A stretch of 64,000 bases of DNA, taken from contig NZ_JACKTL010000026.1 of assembly GCF_025822245.1 (NCBI RefSeq), positions 1 to 64,000 of the forward strand, given 5' to 3'. The stretch is from Mycolicibacterium hodleri. GTDB taxonomy: Bacteria > Actinomycetota > Actinomycetes > Mycobacteriales > Mycobacteriaceae. The notes beneath the pieces are model-generated. The model searched no databases and was not told where the DNA came from. It worked only from the letters and a program-made list of their open reading frames with translations. Shown one piece after another: positions 51,942 through 59,253 of this stretch (positions within the stretch are counted from its first letter, which is position 1; the number at the start of each line of letters is the position of its first letter). A program made the position numbers and the translations under genes.

Positions 51942-52888
51942 GTGCCCGGGTCGCCACCCTTGGCGAGACCATGGCGTTGTTGCGCACTCGCGACGTCGGG
52001 TCGCTGCGGCACGTCTCGGAGATGGTCCTCGGCATCGGTGGAGCCGAGAGCAACGTGGCAATTGGGCTGCGCCGCTTGGGCGTCGACGTCACGTGGCTCG
52101 GCCGGGTCGGCGACGACCCGCTCGGGGAGCGGGTCACCCGTGAGATTCGCGCCGAGGGGGTGGACGTCCGGGAGGTCGTCGACGCCGACGCTCCCACCGG
52201 GTTGATGCTCAAGGAGCGGCCGTCGTCCAGCTCCACCGCGGTGTTCTACTACCGCGCCGGTGCGGCCGGTTCGCGACTGCAGCCCGAGGACCTGCCGCCC
52301 GGCTGGGTCGAGGACGTCGAACTGCTTCACGTCACCGGCATCACCGCGCTGGTGTCCGACAGCGCGCGGGATTGCTTGCTGGCCGCGGTGAGTCGTGCGC
52401 GGGCCGCCGGTGTCCGGGTCAGCTTTGACGTGAACTACCGGTCGACGTTGGCACCGCCCGACGTCGCCGGTCCGCTGCTGCGCAAGATCGCCGAGAACGC
52501 CGACCTGGTCTTCGGGGGCGCCGACGAACTGCGGTTGCTGTTTCCGGACGGGGACGCCACCGAGGCCGCCGAACGCCTGGTGCACGGCGGCTGTGGCGAA
52601 GTGGTGGTGAAGAACGGAGCCGACGGGGCCGCCACGCATTGCCCCGGCGAGGTCGTGAACGGCCCCGGCTTCTCGGTGGACGTGGTCGACACCGTCGGTG
52701 CGGGTGACGCATTCGTGGCGGGCTACCTCAGCGGACTCCTGCAGGGTGTGGACGTGCCCGGTCGGCTGCACCGTGCCAACGCCTGCGGAGCCATGTTGTG
52801 CATGACGCCGGGGGACTGGGAGTCGAGCCCGACGTTGGGCGACGTGGAGCGGTTCTGCCAACCGGGCACCGATCCCGTCCTGCGATAG
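51938..52888 (+). CDS. kdgK: 2-Keto-3-deoxygluconate kinase (PfkB family)
   Basis: A 316-residue PfkB-type sugar kinase phosphorylating KDG to KDPG. LGIGGAESNVAIGLRRLG is the N-terminal sugar-binding motif, and DTVGAGDAFVAGYLSGLL the C-terminal signature with the catalytic Asp. GTG 51938 overlaps the aldolase stop (GTGA); an upstream TTG at 51923 has no support. It is the last gene of the operon, completing fructuronate - mannonate - KDG - KDPG - pyruvate plus GAP. Confidence 0.9.
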   Translation: MSARVATLGETMALLRTRDVGSLRHVSEMVLGIGGAESNVAIGLRRLGVDVTWLGRVGDDPLGERVTREIRAEGVDVREVVDADAPTGLMLKERPSSSSTAVFYYRAGAAGSRLQPEDLPPGWVEDVELLHVTGITALVSDSARDCLLAAVSRARAAGVRVSFDVNYRSTLAPPDVAGPLLRKIAENADLVFGGADELRLLFPDGDATEAAERLVHGGCGEVVVKNGADGAATHCPGEVVNGPGFSVDVVDTVGAGDAFVAGYLSGLLQGVDVPGRLHRANACGAMLCMTPGDWESSPTLGDVERFCQPGTDPVLR

Positions 52889-52901
52889 CGCGGGAAGTGG
52901 G

Positions 52902-53591
52902 TCAGGCGTAGCCGACCCAGCCACGGAAGGTGAACGCGGAGAAGAACTGCGTGACGCCGGTGAAGCCGGCCTCTTCCAGGACGGCCTGGTCCTCGTCGGG
53001 GTTCAGCGCCGGCATGTGGTGGCGGAGCATGGTGCCGGCCCTTTCCACGTGGGCTGGTTCGACCCCCGAGGCGGCAAGGTATGCCTCGTGACGTGTCAGC
53101 CACAGCTCTCGCTCGGCCGGGTCGCCCTGCCGATAGCTGACGTGCATGACCACGAGCGGTGCGCCGGGCCGCAACCGCCGGTGCACGTCGGAGAGGGTGT
53201 TCACGCGCTCATCGCGATCGATCAGATGCAGGAGCAGCAGCGCCGTCGCGGCGTCGAACGGTCCATCCGGCGCGTCGTCGACGTAACCCCGGTGCACGCT
53301 CATCCGGGTCGCAAGCGGCCCAAGGGTGGTCATGGCGAGGTCGAGCATGGCCGCCGATGGATCGACGGCGAGGAACGTCCAGTCGGGATGCGCTGTCGCC
53401 AGGGCCTTCGTCTCGAGCCCACCCCCGGCCCCCAGCACCAGCACCCGGGCATCTTCGGGCGTCCCCTCGGCGAGCAGCACTGATGCCATGGTGTGGACGT
53501 CGTGGTAGCCGGGGACCGCCTTGGCGGCCTGTTGGGGATAGGTGGCCACCAGAGCGGGATCGGCGAAACCATGTGGAGATTCGGCATTCAT
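52902..53591 (-). CDS. Class I SAM-dependent methyltransferase
   Basis: A 229-residue methyltransferase. Motif I is VLVLGAGGGLETKALA, motif II around FLAVDPSAAMLDLA (acidic Asp contacts the ribose), and motif IV FDAATALLLLHLIDRDERV. The C-terminal part contains an HMPALNPDEDQAVLEEAGF segment typical of small-molecule methyltransferases. ATG 53591 begins the family-like sequence; the in-frame extension upstream crosses a repeated operator-like region. The substrate is unknown. It converges on the kinase gene (13 bp gap). Confidence 0.8.
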   Translation of the reverse strand: MNAESPHGFADPALVATYPQQAAKAVPGYHDVHTMASVLLAEGTPEDARVLVLGAGGGLETKALATAHPDWTFLAVDPSAAMLDLAMTTLGPLATRMSVHRGYVDDAPDGPFDAATALLLLHLIDRDERVNTLSDVHRRLRPGAPLVVMHVSYRQGDPAERELWLTRHEAYLAASGVEPAHVERAGTMLRHHMPALNPDEDQAVLEEAGFTGVTQFFSAFTFRGWVGYA

Positions 53592-53622
53592 GTGGGCTAT
53601 CGTGTCGCCGTTTTGCGTGATG

Positions 53623-53649
53623 TGGCAAGTAACTTTGCCAATGTGGCAA
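53623..53649. promoter_or_regulatory. Repeated TGGCAA/TTGCCA operator candidate
   Basis: TGGCAA (53623-53628), TTGCCA (53635-53640) and TGGCAA (53644-53649) alternate in orientation. The 11-mer ATGTGGCAAGT occurs twice, 21 bp apart (53620 and 53641). It is 30-60 bp upstream of the methyltransferase start. Confidence 0.45.
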
Positions 53650-53755
53650 GTCCTGACGGCTGCCGACGTCACGTATGTCGGAGCGACGTTCGGAGGCGGG
53701 CTGGCACTTTGGCGTACGACGATCGGGTGTAGAGCGAAATCATCCCGCCCCATGA

Positions 53756-53956
53756 TCATTTGCGGTACCAGGGCGTGTGGTAGAGCTCGCCTTCGGCGTA
53801 GCCCTGAATCAGGGCGAGGATCAGGTCTTTCGCCTCGACGAGTTGGGCTAGGAAACCGTCCCTGTTGTCGGCGGGATGTTCGGCGCCACCGGCCGCTTCA
53901 GGGTGACGACCTGGTCCACGTCCACGTCCGCGTCCCCGGCCGCCGACCGCCTTCAC
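53756..53956 (-). CDS. Doubtful small ORF or gene remnant
   Basis: Sixty-six codons. The N-terminal third is an Arg-Gly microrepeat (GGRGRGRGRGPGR) produced by a DNA microrepeat. The C-terminal 45 residues (DNRDGFLAQLVEAKDLILAL then GYAEGELYHTPWYRK) look like genuine protein, perhaps the tail of a truncated gene. No family was recognised and no ribosome site seen. Confidence 0.25.
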   Translation of the reverse strand: MKAVGGRGRGRGRGPGRHPEAAGGAEHPADNRDGFLAQLVEAKDLILALIQGYAEGELYHTPWYRK

Positions 53957-53963
53957 TCGTCGA

Positions 53964-55217
53964 TCACTGCAGGGCGATCGGCACGAGGGCCAACAGACCA
54001 GGGACGATCAGCGCCAGGCTGCCGGCCAACGCCAGCAGTCGGCGGAACAATGAATCTTGGTATTGCACAGCGCTGTTGCCGATGATCAACGTGCCCGCGA
54101 CGTGGATGGGGTTCATCACCATGAGTGCGGCGGGAACGCATACCGCGGCGGCGACCCAAAAGACGACCTGGCTGTGGGCGAAGGCACCGAACGCGATCGG
54201 CATGACCAGACCCAGGACGCCGAGGGTAGAGCTCTCGACGTTGCACAGCAGGGCCGTCAGATACGCGAGCACCAAGATCAGCAGGGCACCGGTTCCGAGG
54301 TGACTCAGCAGACGTCCGATCGAATCCATCGTTCCGATCTGTTGAAGCAGACCGAGATAGGTCAACAATCCGCACAGCAGCAGGATCGAGTTCCACGGGA
54401 TGCGGGTCAGCAAGGTCCGCTCGTCGGGTCGGAACACGAATTGCTGCAAGACCGCCACGCACATGGCGGTGACGCCGACGTCGGTCTTGAGGACGACGAC
54501 GAAGAAGACGAACACCAGCAGCCCGACGCCCGAACAGACCATGTAGGCAGTGCTGGAGTGCGACCGTTCGTCACGCGGCTCGCTGGGGAGGGGCTCGATC
54601 TGGGAGCCGGGACCACGACGCCGGCCCAGGGCGTCGAGCGTCTGCAGCGCCAGCACGACCACGACGGCGACGCCCACTGATACTGCCCACAAGCCCCATC
54701 CGGGATAGCTGACACCCGCCTTGGTGGCTGCCGCCCGCACGACCGCGCCCGTCGGATTCAGCGGCGACAGTCCGGCGGTGTTGGCGCCGATGACGACCGC
54801 CAGCTCGGACATCAGGAACGTTCCGCGGTAGCGGCTGCTCACCTGGGCCACCATCGGTACCATAAAGGCGATCACGGCCGTCGAGAACGCGCCCGCGCTG
54901 GACAGCGCGCTGGCGATGACGAATCCGGCCCACGGCAGCAAGACGCGTCGGTTACCGACTGCGCGATAGACCCGGTCGACGAGCCATCCCAATGCGCCGC
55001 TGCGGTCGAGGTGGGCGAATAGCAGCGAGACTCCGGCGATGAGGACGAAGAGGTCGCCGGGAAAGGCGGTGTACATGGACTTGGCAGGTAGGCCCGACAA
55101 CGCGAGAACCGGGAGCGCTGCCCCCAGTGCCAGTACGCCGATGTTCATCCGTCGCGCGATCGCCAGGACCAGGACGACGAGCAACAGTCCGATGGCCAAA
55201 CCTTGAGCTGGGGTCAC
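53964..55217 (-). CDS. MatC/SLC13-type dicarboxylate transporter
   Basis: A 417-residue permease with about 11-12 membrane helices. The N-terminal MatC_N-like region (RRMNIGVLALGAALPVLALSG, then FPGDLFVLIAGVSLLFAH) and two re-entrant hairpin-like segments rich in Gly, Asn, Pro and Thr (GANTAGLSPLNPTGA and LLCNVESSTLGVLG) match the ion-transporter/SLC13 fold. It probably imports an organic acid. GTG 55217 has GGGAG 6 nt upstream. It is the last gene of the minus-strand catabolic run, 201 bp after the alpha/beta hydrolase. Confidence 0.78.
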   Translation of the reverse strand: MTPAQGLAIGLLLVVLVLAIARRMNIGVLALGAALPVLALSGLPAKSMYTAFPGDLFVLIAGVSLLFAHLDRSGALGWLVDRVYRAVGNRRVLLPWAGFVIASALSSAGAFSTAVIAFMVPMVAQVSSRYRGTFLMSELAVVIGANTAGLSPLNPTGAVVRAAATKAGVSYPGWGLWAVSVGVAVVVVLALQTLDALGRRRGPGSQIEPLPSEPRDERSHSSTAYMVCSGVGLLVFVFFVVVLKTDVGVTAMCVAVLQQFVFRPDERTLLTRIPWNSILLLCGLLTYLGLLQQIGTMDSIGRLLSHLGTGALLILVLAYLTALLCNVESSTLGVLGLVMPIAFGAFAHSQVVFWVAAAVCVPAALMVMNPIHVAGTLIIGNSAVQYQDSLFRRLLALAGSLALIVPGLLALVPIALQ

Positions 55218-55418
55218 CGTGTTCTCCCGTCGTGGTCGGCGCGGTCACGCTAGCCGATGCGAGGTCCGGCGGAGTCCGCACCCCGAGAACGTCCAGGCAA
55301 TCCCCAGCAAGGACGGCTGTCGGCCCGGCGACGCCGACGTAGGTCGTCGAGTCGTGGTGTCGCATCCGCCGTCTCGTGGCGGCGTGATCCGGAGCGGCCC
55401 TCGTGCGGTGTCGGCCAA

Positions 55419-56258
55419 TCAGTGCAGGAAGTCCGATACCAGCTCGACGAAGGTGGCCGGGTCGTCGTCGTGGACGTAGTGACCGGCGCCGGGGACCTCG
55501 GCCCAGCGCACCAGCGGTTGACGTCGGACCATGTCGGCGCAGATGCTCTCCGGCAGGAAGTCCGACTGCCCGCCGCGGATCACCAGGGTGGGGCAACGGA
55601 GCGATTCGACGCACTCCCACAGGTCGACCGGACCGGCGGGATCGCCGCTGAGCCGGGCCGCACCGATGCCTTCCATGTCGAGTTTCCACCCCCACCGTCC
55701 GTCTCCCAGCGGGCGGACGGTGTGCGCGACGCGGGAGGCAAGTGCCTCGTCGCTGATGGCCGGTCGAATGCCGCGCCAGTAGGCGTGCACGGCCTCCAGC
55801 GACTCGAAGTCGGTTGGTGTCGAGGTCATCTCGCGGATCACCCGGTCGGCCCCCGCCGTCGCGGTCGACGATCCGGGGCCGAGGTCCTCGACGACGAGCT
55901 TGCTCACCCGGTCGAGATGACGGGCCGCGTAGGCATACCCAACCGAGCCGCCCATCGAGTGTCCGATGACGGCGAACCGGTCAAGGCTGAGGTGGTCGAC
56001 GAGGGCCTCCACGTCGGAGACGTAGGCGCCTGTGAAGTAGTCCCGTGTGGGGTCCCAGTCGCTGTCGCCGCGGCCGCGGAAGTCCGGCGCGACGACCAGA
56101 TGGTCGCCGGCCAGCGCAGTCGCGACGGTGTCCCAGGTGTGGGCGTAGCTGCGCAGTCCGTGCAGCGCCAGGACCGGTGGCGAGGCGGCGTCGCCCCATG
56201 TGAGGTACCGCTGGTGCAGGCCGTTGAGGAGGACGGTGGTGCTGACAGGTGGCTCCAC
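55419..56258 (-). CDS. Alpha/beta hydrolase
   Basis: A 279-residue serine hydrolase. HGLRSYAHTW provides the oxyanion loop, FRGRGDSDW the strand after it, GHSMGGSVGYAYAARH the nucleophile elbow, and a His lies in GAGHYVHDDDP. Related enzymes include C-C bond (meta-cleavage product) hydrolases and esterases. GTG 56258 starts 4 bp after the DUF1185 stop, so the two are closely coupled. A VOC-type protein in the same operon makes a ring-cleavage product a possible substrate. Confidence 0.82.
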   Translation of the reverse strand: MEPPVSTTVLLNGLHQRYLTWGDAASPPVLALHGLRSYAHTWDTVATALAGDHLVVAPDFRGRGDSDWDPTRDYFTGAYVSDVEALVDHLSLDRFAVIGHSMGGSVGYAYAARHLDRVSKLVVEDLGPGSSTATAGADRVIREMTSTPTDFESLEAVHAYWRGIRPAISDEALASRVAHTVRPLGDGRWGWKLDMEGIGAARLSGDPAGPVDLWECVESLRCPTLVIRGGQSDFLPESICADMVRRQPLVRWAEVPGAGHYVHDDDPATFVELVSDFLH

Positions 56259-56262
56259 GACG

Positions 56263-56865
56263 TCAGTGCAGGCCGTCGTCGCCGCGGATCGCGGCGGCGT
56301 CGAGCCCACCGAGACGGGCATGCAGTCGGCCCCGTGAGGCGAACGCGAAGGCGATCACTACCTCGTCGGCGCGCGGCGCGTCACCGTAGCTGACCGACAC
56401 CGTGTCGTAGTGCGACCGGACGTACAGCGCGTCCTTGTGAGCCAGCGGAATGTCGACGGTGGCTCCGGGGCCCGCGACCTTGCCGGTGGACGGTACCCAC
56501 GACTTGCCGCCCCCGATGGCTTGGCGCACGGGATCGGCGAATGTCTGTGTCAGAAAGGCGTTTCCGTGCTCGTACTCGCCGCCGATGCCGACCATGGCCG
56601 CCTTGCCGTAGCTCTGGACGCCTGCTGTTCCGGCGGCCTCCCTGGCTCGGCGCCCGAACTCGTGGCCCAACTCCTCTGAGCCGTCGACGATGTCGCCGAG
56701 GTCGGCGCTGAAGCGATTGGCGTAGGGATTGTGGATCGCCGCGGAGACGACGAACTTGCGCACCGGTGCGCCGTCGGGCAGCTGCCCCGTCTCGTTGGCA
56801 AGGGTCTCCTCGACGTGGAGGAACCACTTGCGGATGTGGTAAGCGCCAAAATTGTCACTGGGCAC
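56263..56865 (-). CDS. DUF1185 (amino acid synthesis family) protein
   Basis: A 200-residue protein of PF06684. Conserved-looking segments are YHIRKWFLHVEETL near the N-terminus, VSAAIHNPYANRF and YGKAAMVGIGGEYEHGNAFL. Family structures show a variant chorismate-mutase-like fold and suggest a role in amino-acid-related metabolism; the reaction is unknown. GTG 56865 has AAGGA about 10 nt upstream. It lies between the VOC gene (29 bp gap) and the alpha/beta hydrolase gene (4 bp gap). Confidence 0.8.
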   Translation of the reverse strand: MPSDNFGAYHIRKWFLHVEETLANETGQLPDGAPVRKFVVSAAIHNPYANRFSADLGDIVDGSEELGHEFGRRAREAAGTAGVQSYGKAAMVGIGGEYEHGNAFLTQTFADPVRQAIGGGKSWVPSTGKVAGPGATVDIPLAHKDALYVRSHYDTVSVSYGDAPRADEVVIAFAFASRGRLHARLGGLDAAAIRGDDGLH

Positions 56866-56894
56866 GGTCTTTTGATCCTTCCGATGTGAGATGG

Positions 56895-57380
56895 TCAGCG
56901 GTCGTAGAGCGGTTCGAGGTCGATGGGTGTGCTTGGCGCGTTGTGCTCGCCAAGCACGCGTTGCCCCTCGGCGTCGTCCGCGATGGTCTCGGAGAAGAAC
57001 TCGAAGCGATTGCCGTCGGGATCCTCGAAGTACAGGCCGATTCCGACGCGATGGTCGGTGGTCTTGACCACCTCCACCCCCTTCGACAGCAGCATCGCGT
57101 ACAGCCGCCGCAGCTCGTCGACGTCTCCTTGGATCTCGAGGCCGTAGTGCTGCATGCCGAGGCCGCCCTGTTGCGCGCCCTCCTCGGCGCGGATCAGGGC
57201 CAGGTCGTGGTGTTTGCGGCCGAACGAGAGGAACACCCACTGCGGTCCGCGCGCGGTGATCTTCATGTTCAGCACGTCGGCGAACCACTGCCCGGAGGCT
57301 TCCGGGTCTCGGACGTACAGCGAGAGGTGGGTGCGCACGACGACGGGCGTGGCGGTGGACGTTGGAACGGTTTCGGTCAT
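56895..57380 (-). CDS. VOC-family protein (glyoxalase/extradiol dioxygenase-like)
   Basis: A 161-residue vicinal-oxygen-chelate protein with a single pair of beta-alpha-beta-beta-beta modules. Candidate metal ligands are the His of THLSLYV, the His of MQHYGLEI and the Glu of RFEFF. The short form resembles lyases and isomerases as well as small dioxygenases, so ring cleavage is not proven. In the operon it follows the Asp-box repeat gene by 21 bp. Confidence 0.82.
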   Translation of the reverse strand: MTETVPTSTATPVVVRTHLSLYVRDPEASGQWFADVLNMKITARGPQWVFLSFGRKHHDLALIRAEEGAQQGGLGMQHYGLEIQGDVDELRRLYAMLLSKGVEVVKTTDHRVGIGLYFEDPDGNRFEFFSETIADDAEGQRVLGEHNAPSTPIDLEPLYDR

Positions 57381-57401
57381 GGTGACTCCGGTTCGGTCGA
57401 C

Positions 57402-58430
57402 TTAGTGGTGAACGGCAGGCGGGTCGGCGGCGACGGCCGGAGTCCACGCCACGTCGGTGATCTCGGGGAAGTCTCGCCACTCCTTGGTGAAGCTGCGGCC
57501 ACCGTCGGTGGACCGGAACAGGTTGCCGTACTTGGTGCCTGCGAAGACGAGGTCCGGATCGCAGGCGTGCTGGCCGAAACCCCACACCGTCGACGTCGCC
57601 GGGACGTCGAGGGTGGCCTCGGTCCAGGTCTGGGTGAGGTCGTCGGATCGGAAGATCCTCGTGGTGGTGCCCGGGGTTCCGTCACCGATTCCCAGCAGCA
57701 GCGAGTTGGTGCCGGGGATGCGTGCCACCAGACGGGTGTAGTAGATGCCCCAGGTCGACTTGGTGCCGGTTCGCTTCCACGTCAGTCCGTCGTCCTGACT
57801 GACGAAGAAGGCGTTGACGACCACGACGACGATGGTCTTCGGTGGGCCGTCGAGGACCACGATGCAGTGCACGTCGGAGTGGGTGACGCGAAAGGGTAGC
57901 GCGTCCTCCGCACCGTCGAGACGTTCCCAGTCGTCGCCGCGGTCGCGGCTGCGCCACAAGCCGCCCTCCTCGACGCCGAACCAGACCGACTTGCCGTCGA
58001 CGTGGTCGTAGGTGATCGTCAGGATTCGTGGCTTGCTGACCCCGGCGCACTTCTCGGGAAGCTCCGGGGAGAGTCGGTCCCAGGTGACGCCGGCGTCACC
58101 GGTGCGGTACATGACGGCTCGAGACGGCGCTCCGGTGCCGACGGTGATGGAATCCGGATCGTGGGGGTCGACGGCGATGGCCCAGACCTGCTGGTCGTTG
58201 AACGGCGAATCGACTCGGGTCCAATGTGTTCCGGCGTCGTCGCTGCGGCCGAGTCCGACCTCGGCGCCGGCGTAGACGACGTTCGGCTGTTCGGGGTGCA
58301 CGGCCAGGGTGCGCACCACCGAGTCGAATTCGAGCCCCTGGTCGAGGGGGATGCGACTCCAGGTGGCGCCGTCGTCGTTGCTGCGTAGCACGCCCTGTCC
58401 GGCGGTCGCTACGAGAATGGTGCCCAACAT
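57402..58430 (-). CDS. Asp-box (BNR) repeat beta-propeller protein
   Basis: A 342-residue beta-propeller with at least six Asp boxes (S/T-x-D-x-G-x-x-W/F): SNDDGATW, SDDAGTHW, TGDAGVTW, SRDRGDDW, SQDDGLTW and STDGGRSF. The family includes sialidases and sortilin-like domains, but the Arg triad of sialidases is not apparent. There is no signal peptide (MLGTILVATAGQG), so it is probably cytosolic, unusual for this repeat type. AAGGAAC lies 6 nt before ATG 58430. It sits in the middle of a catabolic operon, so a lactonase-like or binding role is possible. Confidence 0.78.
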   Translation of the reverse strand: MLGTILVATAGQGVLRSNDDGATWSRIPLDQGLEFDSVVRTLAVHPEQPNVVYAGAEVGLGRSDDAGTHWTRVDSPFNDQQVWAIAVDPHDPDSITVGTGAPSRAVMYRTGDAGVTWDRLSPELPEKCAGVSKPRILTITYDHVDGKSVWFGVEEGGLWRSRDRGDDWERLDGAEDALPFRVTHSDVHCIVVLDGPPKTIVVVVVNAFFVSQDDGLTWKRTGTKSTWGIYYTRLVARIPGTNSLLLGIGDGTPGTTTRIFRSDDLTQTWTEATLDVPATSTVWGFGQHACDPDLVFAGTKYGNLFRSTDGGRSFTKEWRDFPEITDVAWTPAVAADPPAVHH

Positions 58431-58458
58431 GTGAAGGTTCCTTTCGGCAGTGGTGCGG

Positions 58459-59253
58459 TTAGAGGAAGATGCCGCGGGTGAGTCCGCCGTCGACGCCCAG
58501 CGACTCGCCGGTGATGCCGCCCGCGGTGGGACCGGCGAAGAAGGCCACCGCGTCGGCAACCTCGGCTGCGGTGAGAATGCGGCGGATCGGGGTTCGGTCG
58601 ACGAAGTTCTGCTCGACCTGTTCTGCTGTGATGCCCTGAGCCGCAGCGTTCTTCGCATACAGCTCGTGAATGTGCTCGGTCTCCACCACACCCGGGTGCA
58701 GGGTGTTGACGGTGATGCCGTCCGGACCGAGTTGGTCCGACAACGCCTTCGTCATGTGGACGACCGCCAGATTCCGCATCCCCGACAGGGCGTGACTGGA
58801 GCGCCCGGTGAGCCCGCCGATGTTCACGATGCGGCCGTAGCGGTGTTCTCGCATCTGGGGTGCGACCGCCTTGATGCAGCGGAAGTACCCGACGACCTTG
58901 GTGTTCAGATCGGCCAGAAGTGCCTCGGGATCTGCGTCGCCGATGTCGTTGCGCACCAACCCAGCCGGTGCCGCGGCGCCGTTGACGAGGATGCTGAGCC
59001 GCCCGACCTCGGCGGCGGCCTCGGCCATCGCTTCGACCGATTGGGTGTCGGTGGTGTCGGCGACCACCGGCACGATCCTGGCACCGGTCTCGGCGGTGAT
59101 CTCTGCGGCTGTCGCCTCCAGGATCGCCATGCGTCTGGCGGCGATGACGACCGTCGCGCCGCGCAGTGCAAGGGCCCGTGTGACGGCCTTGCCGATGCCG
59201 AGGCCGCCGCCGGTGACGATCGCAACCTGATTCTTCAAATCCGTTGTAATCAC
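58459..59253 (-). CDS. SDR-family protein lacking the catalytic triad
   Basis: A 264-residue short-chain dehydrogenase fold with cofactor loop TGGGLGIGKA (14-23) and Asn117 in place. At the active site the usual Ser, Tyr and Lys are Gly146/Gly147 (NIGGLTG), Ser157 and Asn161 (SGMRN). It may bind NAD(P)H without the standard proton-relay chemistry, or act on a different reaction. GTG 59253 overlaps the aldehyde dehydrogenase stop by 4 nt; ATG 59268 is an alternative start. Confidence 0.8.
   Translation of the reverse strand: MITTDLKNQVAIVTGGGLGIGKAVTRALALRGATVVIAARRMAILEATAAEITAETGARIVPVVADTTDTQSVEAMAEAAAEVGRLSILVNGAAAPAGLVRNDIGDADPEALLADLNTKVVGYFRCIKAVAPQMREHRYGRIVNIGGLTGRSSHALSGMRNLAVVHMTKALSDQLGPDGITVNTLHPGVVETEHIHELYAKNAAAQGITAEQVEQNFVDRTPIRRILTAAEVADAVAFFAGPTAGGITGESLGVDGGLTRGIFL

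Larger units (their letters stand above)
53592..53963. other. Gene-poor gap upstream of methyltransferase gene
   Basis: This stretch contains the TGGCAA/TTGCCA repeats (53623-53649) and a doubtful 66-codon frame. A C/G-rich microrepeat, CCACGTCCACGTCCGCGTCC, lies at about 53918-53937. No other feature was recognised. Confidence 0.5.
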
